Assembly (NCBI GenBank): GCA_025642075.2
Contig: JAODUO010000476.1
Coordinates: 432,501-496,500 of the forward strand
Length of the DNA: 64,000 nt
DNA from: Ridgeia piscesae
Lineage: Eukaryota > Annelida > Polychaeta > Sabellida > Siboglinidae
Direction of reading: 5' to 3'
Both the position numbers and the translations under genes were made by a program. Every line of letters begins with the position of its first letter. Position 1 is the stretch's first letter. The notes under the pieces are model-generated. The model worked only from the letters and a program-made list of their open reading frames with translations, was not told the DNA's origin and ran no database searches. Positions 1 through 10,523 of the stretch are shown in pieces.

Positions 1-591
1 TCTTCTGATAACCACAAAGGTAAACATCTGTTCGGTTAAAATTAGGTGAGTGTGGCGCCCACTCAATGTCACACCTCTTACTGATTAGTCGATCCCCGAA
101 TCGCTGCCTTAGCCACAATATTGCAAGTGCAGGCGGTAGCCCCATCTTGATGAAACCAGTATTCATCCCTAGTGATGCCCCTGCATCGGGCCAATGCTGC
201 CCAAAACCTCCTAAGCACCACTAGGTATGCTCAGTGTTCACCATGACAGGTTGCTCGTTCCATCCTCGAACCAGAATTGGACCGATGATGCAGTGTTTCG
301 AAATGGTCGCCCACACTGTGCGTTTTGTTGAATGTAAAGACAGCAACTACAGTCAGGATCAAGGCAATCCCCATAGACGAATGCGTTTGTGTCATTGACA
401 ATTTCGCGCGCCGCTTGTAAGTGTGCCTGCGTTGCCAAGGGGGTCATTTGGAACATATTTTGGAGAGAACATAAAAGTCGGACCATTTGACCTACAAACT
501 GGAAACTTTGCGAAATGATCCTGCACAAATGGACGTTAATGTGCACGAAATATGAAGTAATTCGCTTAACCCATGTAGTCGTTCTTAGCAA
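1..591 (-). pseudogene. Tc1/mariner-superfamily transposase relic (3' part, broken)
   Basis: This is the decayed catalytic half of a DDE transposase that once cut and pasted its own element. On the minus strand one frame runs from 591 to 238. A shifted frame then carries WFHQDGATACT, with the Asp codon at 146-144. A third frame carries GDRLISKRCDIEWAPHSPNF and ends LCGYQK near position 5. These match, in order, the family hallmarks W-F-x-Q-D-G-A and W-x-P-x-S-P-D-L-N-P followed by L-W-G-Y-L-K. In this copy the Asp of the second motif is Asn. At least two frameshifts and one in-frame stop separate the pieces. The element continues past the left edge of the window. No terminal inverted repeat is visible on the right side. 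The superfamily is clear from the motifs; the exact family is not. Confidence 0.7.
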
Positions 592-1189
592 GTTCGTGGG
601 TGGCTTTTTTGTTACCCTGTAGTACAGTGGCTACGGCTACAGGCTACGCAGTAATTGTCGTTTGGCAAGTAACTTTATTTTTAAAATAAGACTGGCATAA
701 ACAGCTAAGCCTGTGTGTTTGCAAACTAACTATGCGTACACATAGGTACCTGCTAGTCTTTAAATTTAATGAAAGACAGACTTTGCCATCCACATACCTC
801 ATTTGTTTACGTCACTGTGTGATTACCTTCGGTAACACGTGCGCCCATCATTTGCGACATTGACATGATAGTTCGGATGATAAAAATATATCAATAAATT
901 GGGAAACTCAAGCGTCGTTATTTGTTGCAAACTGATATTCGATCAAATAAGATTAAATCACAAAGTGAGAAATGTGTAAGCTGTATACTAAAAAAATGCG
1001 CAAACTCAGAATGCAATTTTAACATAGAAAATGTTATCAATGTCTTTTTTTACTCTCCGTCTCGTTTTCGAAAACTTATTTAATGACGGATGCCCATATA
1101 TGGCAGAAGGGTGTCTCCGTGTAGATGTTACAAACGGCAATATTGAAGTAATATCCCTGTGACAATCAATATTATACAAACAAACTTAC
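592..1189. other. No gene seen; 3' side of Ig gene A
   Basis: This AT-rich stretch lies downstream of the third Ig exon of gene A. By analogy with gene B a membrane-spanning exon should follow. I found no hydrophobic phase-1 exon here, so it probably lies left of the window. No RNA gene or repeat stands out. Confidence 0.5.
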
Positions 1190-1471
1190 CTATCACTAAG
1201 ATGGTCACTGGCAGTACATTGCAGACTGTGGTTGAGGACGGAATTGGGATAATGTTGCATACCACTATGTTGAACGATTGAGTTCCGAGCATTTCCTCAG
1301 TGACAATCATAGACACCCCTCTTGCTATGGTCTGGTTCGAACTATTCCAAGTGTAGTTGGATGAAGCGGGGTTGCTGTCAACATTTAATAAGATTACATC
1401 TCCAACAACTATGTTCTCACCAGTGGCATATATACGACCGTTAATGATCATCTCCAGTTTTCGTGGGCCAT
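1190..1471 (-). CDS. Ig receptor gene A, third Ig-like domain exon
   Basis: This internal exon encodes about 94 residues of an extracellular Ig-like domain. A pyrimidine-rich acceptor (gttgtttcag) precedes it and a GTAAGT donor follows it; both are phase 1, typical of Ig exons. The strand-C tryptophan is visible in NYTWNSSNQTI and the strand-F cysteine in MLGTQSFNIVVCN. It is clearly paralogous to the exon at 37221-37502: shared segments include LIVTE/MIVTE, MLG..SF, VCN.IPIPS and the terminal V.I.VI.G. The strand-B cysteine found in gene B (ACNPAE) is serine here (DSNPAS), so the standard disulfide cannot form. Several N-glycosylation sequons are present. It is the most 3' exon of gene A in the window, so the gene is partial. 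The ligand is unknown. Confidence 0.8.
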
Positions 1472-1879
1472 CTGAAACAACAACAACCAGTAACTGTATA
1501 TGAATATCTCAGAACACATAGGCATCAAAACACTTTTAAAATGCACTGATCAAAACACTTCAATATTGGAAATTTTCAACTAATTTAATGGCTGTTACAA
1601 TCAATAGATTACACATTATAACAGCCAACGTATTGTTTTCACAGCGAATGATACAGCAACTAGTATGAGTGATTGTTTTAGGTTAATATTTCCTTAAACA
1701 TTGGGAGTGCGTTCATTGCCTTATAAATAACAACATTCCAAAGCTTCGTTTTGCCTGGCATAACTATAAGGCGGTTTTCCACGTTTCCTGCATGTGCAAT
1801 GGTGGGTACTCCGGCGTATCTCGGATATGAATGTTTTCGCAGCAACTGCAGGGAAACGTCAGGAGGAAAATAAGGAGTT

Positions 1880-1922
1880 GTTTCCCCTCCTCCTCCTCCT
1901 CCTCCCCTCCTCCTTCTCCTGT
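1880..1922. repeat. CTC-rich polypyrimidine tract
   Basis: Imperfect (CTC)n with near-perfect strand asymmetry lies in the intron between the second and third Ig exons of gene A. The purine strand encodes only a low-complexity Arg/Gly run, so no gene is called. Confidence 0.7.
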
Positions 1923-2065
1923 TCTCTCCGGTTGTCTCAGTTGACGCGTTTATGCAATGCAATCTGCCATCTGGGCTCTCCAATACCGATGGTTGATCTT
2001 GCATGCTTAAGTGTAAAAGCAGAGCATGAATAATATTTCTGATCAAATAGGTGTGCAATACTTAC

Positions 2066-2413
2066 AATAAGCACGAAGCTTTGCGAATGCGTACAACTCT
2101 GTGAAGGCATGTAGATTAATCGGTATGTTTTCCGCGGCAAAATGGTGTTGAGGCTGTGGCTTGTCAAAGAAAGTCTTACACATGAAGATCTCTCCATTGT
2201 GAGATGATTTAATTTTCATAGTAATGCTGTACTTGACCATGCCTACAGTTGTTTCATTCGTGGCATGTATATCTTCACCACTGTTTTGTCCCGACCACTT
2301 CATCTTTGGTGTCAAATTACCGTGGTATTTCCACTCACAGCTATACTTAATGTACTTTCCCACGACAGCCTCATTCTTTTCTGTCGTGTTGCTTGTACAT
2401 TTTGGTACAGTTC
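2066..2413 (-). CDS. Ig receptor gene A, second Ig-like domain exon
   Basis: This internal exon encodes about 116 residues. The acceptor (ctgttttcag) and GTAAGTAT donor are both phase 1. The B-strand cysteine is in YIKYSCEWK, the C-strand tryptophan in MKWSGQ and the F-strand cysteine in IFMCKTFFDKP, so the Ig core is intact. NTT and NETT are N-glycosylation sequons. The paralogous exon of gene B (37719-38066) shares the unusual motifs TPKMKW, IKYS and FDKPQ plus the NIPIN segment near the end. This ties the two genes together as recent paralogues. It lies between the V-like exon, more than 3.7 kb upstream because of a LINE insertion, and the third Ig exon. The open frame and intact splice sites suggest a functional exon. 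Confidence 0.82.
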
Positions 2414-2576
2414 CTGAAAACAGCCAGTAAATGTTGTAATACTGGTAACATGCAAATAAAAATAATCTTGTTGGGACTATTCATGTTAAAAACAGCATAA
2501 ACGTTTAAGTCACTGATTAAAATGTACGTGAATTATGAATGATATATGAACGTTTTAATTCCCAGAAAATTGTAGG

Positions 2577-2625
2577 TATGTATGTATGTACGTATGTATG
2601 TATGTATGTTTGAATTGAATATATA

Positions 2626-2697
<72 letters not shown>
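2577..2697. repeat. (GTAT)n then (TA)n microsatellite
   Basis: A tetranucleotide GTAT/GTAC tract is followed by a long TA run that directly abuts the 5' end of the RTE element. Confidence 0.9.
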
Positions 2698-2699
<2 letters not shown>

Positions 2700-5600
2700 T
2701 TCTTCCTCTCCGTGCTGGTACCTTGTTGGTGGTGAGGAGGCTTGCGTGTCTCAAGGACTCTGGGAGCTATACCGGCGGGGGCTAAAGCCCCTGGCAGGTT
2801 TAACCAAGCCGGGCAGGTCTCAGGGGAGGGACCAGACGAAACCCAGCACCTGGTCCTCCAGGTTGGGTGTTGGGCGTGGGGCTAACAATCCCACCCTATA
2901 AAATAAATTATGTTACGGAAACTACAACAATGGAAACTACTACAAGGGGCCCCATAGCAGACTTGAGCCAGCCTGGCAGTATGACCACACCTGCTGAAAG
3001 CCTATACCAGGGAGGCAGGTGTACGATAGATAGTTTGCTCGGGCCCAAAACTAAGATCAGCATAGGGACATGGAATGTCCGTACAATGAACGAGGCCTCA
3101 AAGTTAGCACAAGTCATCCGCGAGATAAACAGATACAGACTGGACATCCTAGGGGTTAGCGAGTGTCGATGGACTGGGTCCGGGCGACAGGTGAGCCATG
3201 GTGGTTCAACCATACTATACTCAGGACATGAGGACACACACATCCGTGGTGTAGCCCTTATAATCTCCAAACAGAAGGCCAACACCTTGCTGGAATGGGA
3301 ACCGATCAGCGATAGGATAATGAAAGCACGCTTCAACTCCAAACACTGCAAGCTTACAATCATTCTGTGTTACGCCCCAACCAATGAATCTGACAAAGGG
3401 GACAAGGAAGACTGGTACGAACAGCGAACGAAGCAGCCGCCAAAGTGCCACAACATGACATGCTTCTGATCATCGGAGACATGAATGCCAAAGTTGGTTC
3501 TGATAACTCCAACTGCGAAAGAGCCATGGGCAAACATGGTTGTGGCGTGATGAATGACAATGGTGAACGCCTTGTTGACTACTGCTTGAACAACAACTAT
3601 GTAATTGGAGGTACCATCTTTGCACACCGGGACATCCACAAGCTCACCTGGAAATCACCTGATGGTAGGACAAGCAATCAAATCGACCACATTATCATCA
3701 ATGGAAAATGGCGTAGGTCCCTTCAAGATGTGAGAGTTTGCCGTGGAGCTGACATTTATAGTGACCACTATTTGGTAACCGCACGCGTCAAGTTGAAGCT
3801 TCACAAAGTGGTACCAGAGAGTCAGCGACGTAAACAACTAGATGTCACAAGACTCGCATGCCCAGTCACCAAACAGGAGTTCGTTTTGGAGCTGAGAAAC
3901 CGCTTCAGTGCATTAACAGACACATCAGAGGAGACTGATCACGAAGCTACCAACAATGGGAACACCATCAAGAAGACCTATGTCGAAGTAGCTACCAAAG
4001 TCTTGGGCCACAAGAAGAAGAACCACAAGGAATGGCTAACACCGGAAACATGGAAAAAGATTGCGGAGTGGAAACAACTCAAAATCAAGATGCTGAGCAT
4101 CAAATCAGCGAGACTCCAACAACAAGTCCAAGAAGCATACAAAGGCAAAGACAAGGAAGTGAAGAAGAGTGCCAGGAATGACAAGAGGTCCTACGTAGAA
4201 GGGCTAGCAGCAGAAGCTGAGAGTGCTGCAGCAAGAGGTGAACTGAGCACTGTCTACAAGATCAACAAGCGTCTCTGTGGTAACTACACTACTCACTCTG
4301 CCTCTGTGCAAGGCAAAGATGGCAGCACTATTACAACTGAACGTGAACAAGCTGATAGATGGGTTGAATATTTCTGTGATGTCCTGAACCACCCACAGCC
4401 AGATGAACCCGCCGACCCCCCACCAGTGCCAGATGACCTCAACATCGACACCAGTCCCCCAACAGAAGCAGAAGTTAAAAATGCCATCAAAGCTATGAAG
4501 AGTGGAAAAGCCCCAGGCGTAGACTCCATTCATGCTGAAATGTTGAAGGCCGACCTCAGTACAGCTACAAGAGTCCTGACTAACTTGTTCGACACCATTT
4601 GGGACAAAGAGACTATCCCAAGTGACTGGGGCAAAGGACTCATTATAAAGATCCCTAAGAAAGGCAACCTCCAAGTCTGTGACAATTGGCGAGGAATCAC
4701 ACTCTTATCCATCCCCAGCAAAGTCTTCTGTAGAATCCTTCTTGGAAGAATCGAGACAGCTATCGACAAGAAGCTGAGGCAAGAACAAGCGGGATTCCGG
4801 AAGAGAAGAGGGTGCACTGATCAGATCTTTGCATTGAGAAACATCATAGAGCAGACTCTAGAATGGAACGGCCCACTGTATATCAACTTCATTGATTTCA
4901 AAAAGGCCTTTGACAGTATCCACCATGACACTGTGTGGAAAATCCTAAGATCCTATGGAGTACCTCTAAAGAGACGTTCTACAACCACTTTGAATGCAGT
5001 GTCATCATCAGTAATACATCGTCCGAGTGGTTCACAGTGAAATCTGGTGTTAGACAGGGATGTATCCTCTCGCCCATCCTCTTCTTGGTCGTCATCGACT
5101 GGGTTATGCGGAAAACTACATCAGAAAAACCAAGGGGTATCCAGTGGACTCTCTTTTCCCAGTTAGAAGACCTAGACTTTGCTGATGACCTTGCATTTCT
5201 ATCAGTAAAACTTGACCATCTGTAGGAAAAAACTGATCGATTAGAGAGATATGCAAAGCAAACTGGGCTTACCATCAATACATCCAAAACACAAGTGATG
5301 AGCATCAACACCACACCAACCGCACCTGTTAGCGTAAATGGTGAACCACTTGAGTTTGTACAGGACTTTACTTACCTGGGTAGTCTCATCAGCAAAGACA
5401 ACGGAGGCCAAAACGACATCAAGACAAGACTCGGTAAAGCCCGCTGTGCATTCGCCAAACTGCAGAACATTTGGAAGTCTAACCAGCACACCACCAAAAC
5501 AAAGATAAGACTTTACAACAGTAATGTGAAATCCATCCTACTGTATGGCTCAGAGTGCTGGCGAGTGGTAAAAGGGGACATGGCAAAGATTGAATCGTTC

Positions 5601-5893
5601 CATATTAGATGCCTAAGAAAGATCTGCCGAATATTCTGGCCAAATAAAATTTCTAACGTGGACCTCTATAAGAAGACGGGTTGCAACAGTGCTGTCCTTG
5701 AAATCAAACGCAGACGACTAAGATGGCTATGGCATGTTCTGCGAATGACATGACATGGCGACAATCAGTAATGGCCGAGCTGAAAGAGATGGGGCTGTCC
5801 TGGGGTGAGGCCCAGGCCTCAGCAAAAGACAGAACCTTGTGACGAAGCATTATTGTGGCCTTATGTCCCACTGGGGACGAAGAGGATAAGTAA
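2700..5893 (+). mobile_element. RTE-clade LINE, near full length
   Basis: This non-LTR retrotransposon has a 5' leader (about 2700-2866, rich in GGTGGTGAGG-like sequence), a single long endonuclease/reverse-transcriptase coding region and a short 3' end. It finishes in an AGTA tetranucleotide repeat that merges into TA repeats. TA repeats flank both sides, so the target-site duplication cannot be read. It sits in the intron between the first and second Ig exons of gene A and runs antisense to that gene. Length (about 3.2 kb) and the short repetitive tail fit RTE elements. Confidence 0.9.
2867..5753 (+). pseudogene. RTE endonuclease-reverse transcriptase, frameshifted
   Basis: This would be the element's retrotransposition protein: an apurinic-type endonuclease followed by reverse transcriptase. 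The endonuclease shows GTWNVRTM, the catalytic Glu region SECRW, GDMNAKVG, WKSPDGR.SNQIDH and the C-terminal SDH motif in YSDHYLV. The polymerase shows NWRGITLLS, QAGFRKRRGCTDQIF, motif A FIDFKKAFDSI, motif B SGVRQGCILSPILF, the catalytic FADD box near 5180, and a C-terminal LLYGSECW plus RRRLRWLWHVLRM. Three lesions break it: a frameshift near 3425, another near 4965, and a TAG at 5223-5225. Segments between lesions are otherwise open, so inactivation is fairly recent. Host genomes carry many such copies; this one cannot make a full protein. Confidence 0.9.
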
Positions 5894-5986
5894 GTAAGTA
5901 AGTATATATATATATATATATTATATTATTTTATATTATATTATATTATATTATATTATATTATATTATATTATATTATATTATAT

Positions 5987-6058
<72 letters not shown>
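5881..6058. repeat. Compound (AGTA)n/(TA)n/(TTATA)n microsatellite
   Basis: A tail of AGTA units, then TA dinucleotides, then about a dozen TTATA pentamers, then TA again. The AGTA part is the RTE tail; the rest is expanded simple repeat. Confidence 0.9.
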
Positions 6059-6061
<3 letters not shown>

Positions 6062-6118
6062 ATTTTGTTCATGTATTTTATATAAAACCCAATGATATTA
6101 CGTAAGCAAATATCTTAC

Positions 6119-6427
6119 CGTTTAGCATGATAAGTTGTAAAGATTTGTAACTTTTTTCGCCATCCATTGAAATGCATCTGTATTCTCCACCATCTCTTAG
6201 TTTAGCGAATTTGATAATCAAATTATATTCTCTTGTGGACGTCATGACGAGGTCATACTCTTTGGGAAAATAGATTTCCCCGCGACTTCCTGTTATTTTT
6301 GTTGGCTGTGCTTTATTTGAGGTATATTCTACCCAATTGAGATCACGTCCAGTACAGCTGAGTGTCACATTGTTTCCAACCACTCCAGCAACATTCTTAG
6401 GGCTCTTCGTAATGGATCCATATACAA
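6119..6427 (-). CDS. Ig receptor gene A, first (V-like) Ig domain exon
   Basis: This internal exon encodes about 103 residues. The acceptor (tttgttgtag) and GTAAGATA donor are both phase 1. Hallmarks of an Ig V/I-type fold are present: VGNNVTLSC (strand B Cys), LNWVEY (strand C Trp), the hydrophobic strand EYNLIIKF and the strand-F motif RDGGEYRC. It is paralogous to 38522-38830, sharing KNVA..VG.NVT..C, W.EY and the D/N.GRY.C pattern. An ATG sits just upstream, but the pyrimidine tract and AG there indicate an intron, so the signal peptide should lie in an exon at higher coordinates that I could not identify. As the membrane-distal domain it is the likely ligand-binding face; the ligand is unknown. 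Confidence 0.82.
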
Positions 6428-6519
6428 CTACAACAAAACATAATGTGGACAAAATGTTACGATTTGCTTATTAGGTTTATAACATCACCCTGCAGACTTT
6501 ATGAAAAGTACTTATTGAC

Positions 6520-7270
6520 TGTTTCGATGTGCTTATTGGCGTCTGCAAAGGCTGCATTCTCTCACCAATTGTCTTCGCTGTGGCTATTGAAAAGGATCTG
6601 AAGAAAGAGACGAAAGACTAGGGGGAAATAAAAATGTCTGACCTTGACTTCGCTGATGATATTACGGTATTGTTCGACAGTACCCATGGTTAGTTATAGT
6701 GGATGTCATTGGTGAAGCCGCAGGAGGATTCTGTTTGTCACTCGGCAACTAGAAGAGCACGAATATGCTATCGGGTGACCACCAAACAATATACGACGTG
6801 CTTTTTGGCCAGAAATTAATCCCAAAAAAAACAATTTAAGTACATTAAAATCCTTCGGCAATCAGGGTTCAGTGTATCATGAGATAAACTACAGAATATG
6901 TAAACCCCCGCAGCCGTGGACCAGCTAAATAAAATCTGGACAAGCAAGAAGTTCAAATTAAAGACCAAGATGCTTTTCAATAATACGAACGTCCTGTCCA
7001 CTTTACTGTATGGCTGCGAAACATGACATCTAAAATTAAGTCAAGAAACACAATTTGATGTCCTCGAGTCAAGATGCATTAGGAATATATAGGAAAGTTT
7101 TTGCTGTCAAATGGCGCAACTTCATTACCAACAACGACATTACCAACAGCGAAGTCAGGGGTCGCCAAAAGCTAACTCCAGTGACAAGAACGATCTGAAT
7201 GCGGCGACTGAAATGGCTGGGGCATGTTTCACAGCGCCTCCTCCAAAAATGTTATCATCATCATCATCAT
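6520..7270 (+). pseudogene. Old RTE-type LINE reverse transcriptase fragment
   Basis: Scattered pieces of an RTE polymerase survive. CKGCILSPIVFAVAIE (motif B) and LDFADDITVL (catalytic box) lie near 6550-6675. After about 250 bases, KIWTSKKFKLKTKM and STLLYGCET sit near 6935-7025, then RCIRNI. Stops and frameshifts occur throughout. It is more diverged than the element at 2700-5893 and belongs to a different RTE lineage. An (ATC)n tract at 7250-7277 ends it. It lies upstream of the first Ig exon of gene A. Confidence 0.75.
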
Positions 7271-7277
7271 CATCATA

Positions 7278-9629
7278 TCATAATCACAATTACCATCACA
7301 AATTTTCCGACGATATAACACTTTGAACTGATGAACATTCTATTCCAAAGTTTAACTCGTTTAGCAGAAATACACATACTCCTTAGCTTAGGTTGTCCTG
7401 TACATAGGTTTTTGTTAAACTTATATTTATGCGTGGATGAATATTCTGGTTAATGTATTTTGAACAAATGTTGTACATTCGTTGGTAACATATAACGGTG
7501 CCTTAAACATAATTATAGCAGTTATTACCATGATTAAATGTCGTATTTTAAGAATATGTACATTATAAAAAGATAAATTTAAATGATCGAGTCTTTTGGC
7601 ACCACACAGTAATTGCATAACCTTTTTCTATAATAAAACTAAACAATGAACATTTGTAGCATATGTGTTATTCCACACTTCAGTACAATACATAAGGCAT
7701 GAAAAGAGAATAGTATGCATACACAGAATATCATGATCAATAGTGACAAAGGCCTTAGGTCAATAAATACTCCAACAGTATACTTGTTATTTTCTAGTGA
7801 AGTTTTTTCTACCAAATCTAAAAGACTCAGTTGTTGACAAGTTGTAAACCTAAACCCACATTGTCTTTAACTGATTATACTAAGTTAAAGTACTAGATTA
7901 CAGTCTTACAATCTAGTCTATATTGAATATGTATGTATTTTGGACAACCATATGTTTCTGCCTTACATAAACATAATAAATTATTATTATGTGCAGTTTT
8001 CATCGAGGTTTTTTCAAATGTATCAATAATATTAACCAAAACCACCTATTTCTTCAGTGGCTTGCAACCACATCGTAAAATAAGTAGTTTGTTTTGAAAT
8101 ATTTACAATATTCGTAAGACGATAATTATCAATTAAAACAGAAACATAAATAATTCAGAAACTTCACGCGCCAACCCAACAAATTGAAATCGTGTTTATA
8201 ATAATACGTGTGCGACAAAGCGCCATGCATTAATAATAAACATAACGGGCTATTGTTTAACTTGTGAAGAGGTGCTTATAATTTCGTCCGATAGATTGAA
8301 ATATTGTTTTTTCTTTGTCTTCTTCTTCCTACCGAATATGGCGTACTGAAGTCACGTGATCTGCATCATGAACCATAACTGTCATGGTATGTTTGATGCA
8401 AAACTATGGCTCTCAGTGTTAAATATTGGTATCGTCTCAACTTGCTACGTCATTCATAAAAACTCACTCAAGTGAGGTCGACACGCACCCAGTCCAGACC
8501 CTGCCATGGTATGGGCTGGCAGTACCTGTGCCAGTGGCAGTGGCCACCCTCAGCCTCAGGCTCAGACCCTCAGCCTCAAGATAGTGACGCAGGAAATAGC
8601 TATGTTCAACATATTTTGGGCGTGGTGGCCTAGCTTAGGTTTAGCCTAGGAAAACAGCGAGGTGCCACAGGCTAGGCAATTAAAAGTACTTTTCTGAATG
8701 CTGTAAACAATTAGAAACTAGTATATTTATAGAAAAAAATATACGAGTGGGATTGTAGTCTTGCAGTGTAGAAAGACGTATCAACTAGAATAGAAGTAAA
8801 AACGTTTGTCCACAGACAGTCACACTCACAGACACACTTACCGTAAAAAACAAGCCAGCAGACAATCATAACGCGTACTGGAGAATACATTATGTTTATA
8901 CAGTAAGCTTACTTGTACATAAAAAAAAACACACATACACATTGATACAAATTCACAACTCCCCACGCCTCCGCGTAAATAATTTCGAAAACTAAAACCT
9001 ACGACTACTTTCTAAGCTAAACACGTCCTTGAAATGAGCGAGCGCATGCGTGAAAAGAGAATTTACATTTTGACTTTTTTTATGAGCTCTATTGATCACA
9101 TAAACATGATATATTTAGATTTACTCTGTGATTCTACTGTTACAAGAATAATTATATATTAACATTTTAAAATTAGTTCGAGACGAAACATTTTAATAAT
9201 TTTTATTATTCAACAAGAACACAATTTGTTTAGTTTCCATCTACGTGTGTTTGGTGTATTGTTTACTTCCGGTTAACTGTACATTCATAAGTGAGTGTAT
9301 AGGGACTAATAGTGGGTACAATTATTGTGCCATTTTTACTCAATCATAATGAAATTGTAAGATATTTATGTGCAATAGGTCTCATCATCATAATCATCAT
9401 TGACATTGTGCTGCCGTAGTATCCCGTAGTTAGGCGAAGGCCTCAGACTCAGCATGCTGTTTCCAAATCTGCCTATCTTGCGTTATCCTCTACCAGATGG
9501 TATCCTTATGATTCCTTTCGGTTCCTTAATAATATCTTCAATGGAAATGTCCGGAAGTATAGGTTTTCGTGGGCAGTCGTTAGCAACGACGTTGTCGTGT
9601 TTAGATTCTTCCGGGCATTAAATATATTT
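7278..9629. other. No gene seen
   Basis: An AT-rich, probably intronic or intergenic stretch that may contain the missing 5' exon of gene A. At 8475-8590 there is a GC-richer patch of CTCAGCCTCA-like repeats. 9370-9600 resembles decayed repeat sequence, but I cannot name it. No open frame here is convincing. Confidence 0.5.
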
Positions 9630-9960
9630 CATGGTGACGTTTCTGCGCGTGAATGATACATGTAAAATTATCGACGCAATGTATTTTAAGCACTAAATAC
9701 TACAGACTATTCAATAAATAAACTGTTATGATAACTGTGAAGAGTTACTTTAAATGAAATCCGATACATTGAAATATTACGTTTGTCTACATCACCATCA
9801 CGGATTATAGCGCTGTAGCGAAAAATCTTGTCTTGAAAAATCTGGTAATTTTTCAATTGTGCCCATGCGCACAATTTGCACGTGACCACATATCGGTCAT
9901 ATGTGGTCACGTGCAAATTACCCGGCAAACTTCGCTGAAATATTTGGTCGTCGAATGTAA
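9630..9960. mobile_element. MITE copy, family shared with 56797-57330
   Basis: The segment GACGTTTCTGCGC...ATGTAAAAT at 9637-9672, the ACTGTGAAGAGT block near 9735-9750 and the CACGGATTATAGCGC block near 9797-9811 all recur, in the same relative order, in the element at 56797-57330. No coding sequence. The copy ends in or next to the hairpin at 9873-9919. Confidence 0.55.
9873..9919. repeat. Perfect 21-bp-arm inverted repeat (hairpin)
   Basis: The arms 9873-9893 and 9899-9919 are exact reverse complements around the 5-base loop CGGTC. Each arm contains the E-box-like palindrome CACGTG. An overlapping smaller hairpin (AATTGTGC/GCACAATT) lies just upstream at 9856-9877. Confidence 0.9.
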
Positions 9961-10237
9961 CTTGAGCAAGTGACGGTAAGTTCAGGGTGATATTGGGATT
10001 ACCATTTGCACTGGACTAAAGTAGTTTTTACATGTACTCCTTCAGCACTAGAGGTATGGTTCGACATTGTCGTTGTACCCATCTGATTTGTCATTCTGTG
10101 GTCCAGACACGGATAACCAGTGCAGACGCTCTAGTCTAAACGACGTGCGCTGATGGCAATGCCAATGGCAATGTATGGTTATACCTCAATTATTAAGATG
10201 TAAGTGTATACAGTTTACCATATACACTACATAACAT

Positions 10238-10305
10238 TGAAGGTAAGTTCTTATAATTATAGCGCAGTGTTCCGTGCTCAGGACTGCTCAAGGCACTTGC
10301 CAATC
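10238..10305 (+). repeat. Duplicated segment, copy 1 (other copy 12053-12122)
   Basis: About 68 bases beginning GGTAAGTTCTTATAA and ending TCAAGGCACTT recur at 12053-12122 in the same orientation. The two copies bracket the inverted-repeat element at 10524-12029. Confidence 0.7.
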
Positions 10306-10523
10306 GGTGCGCTGTTATCTGTGTATTCAAGGTTTAACAAGATGCCGTCCAGAGCCAAGCCCAAGCCAAGGCCCAAGTTCCAGACGGAATGTAAACAAGG
10401 AAGCCTGTGGCTTATGGAATGTTCACTAAATTATAAAAGTGTACATAAATGAGTATTATACTTCAAATTATAAATATACAACACTCTAAAATGCTACTAA
10501 TTAAAATACGTTATCTCTAAAAT

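Noticed and set aside
1678..2058. 126-codon minus-strand frame with Arg-Gly run
   Set aside because: It spans an intron with clear splice signals on both sides, and the run is the CTC tract.
2582..2785. Open frames of alternating Ile-Tyr over TA repeats (also 12402-12681)
   Set aside because: They are translations of dinucleotide microsatellites and carry no coding signal.
4204..4674. 156-codon antisense frame inside the RTE
   Set aside because: It lies opposite well-supported reverse transcriptase sequence and has no motifs.
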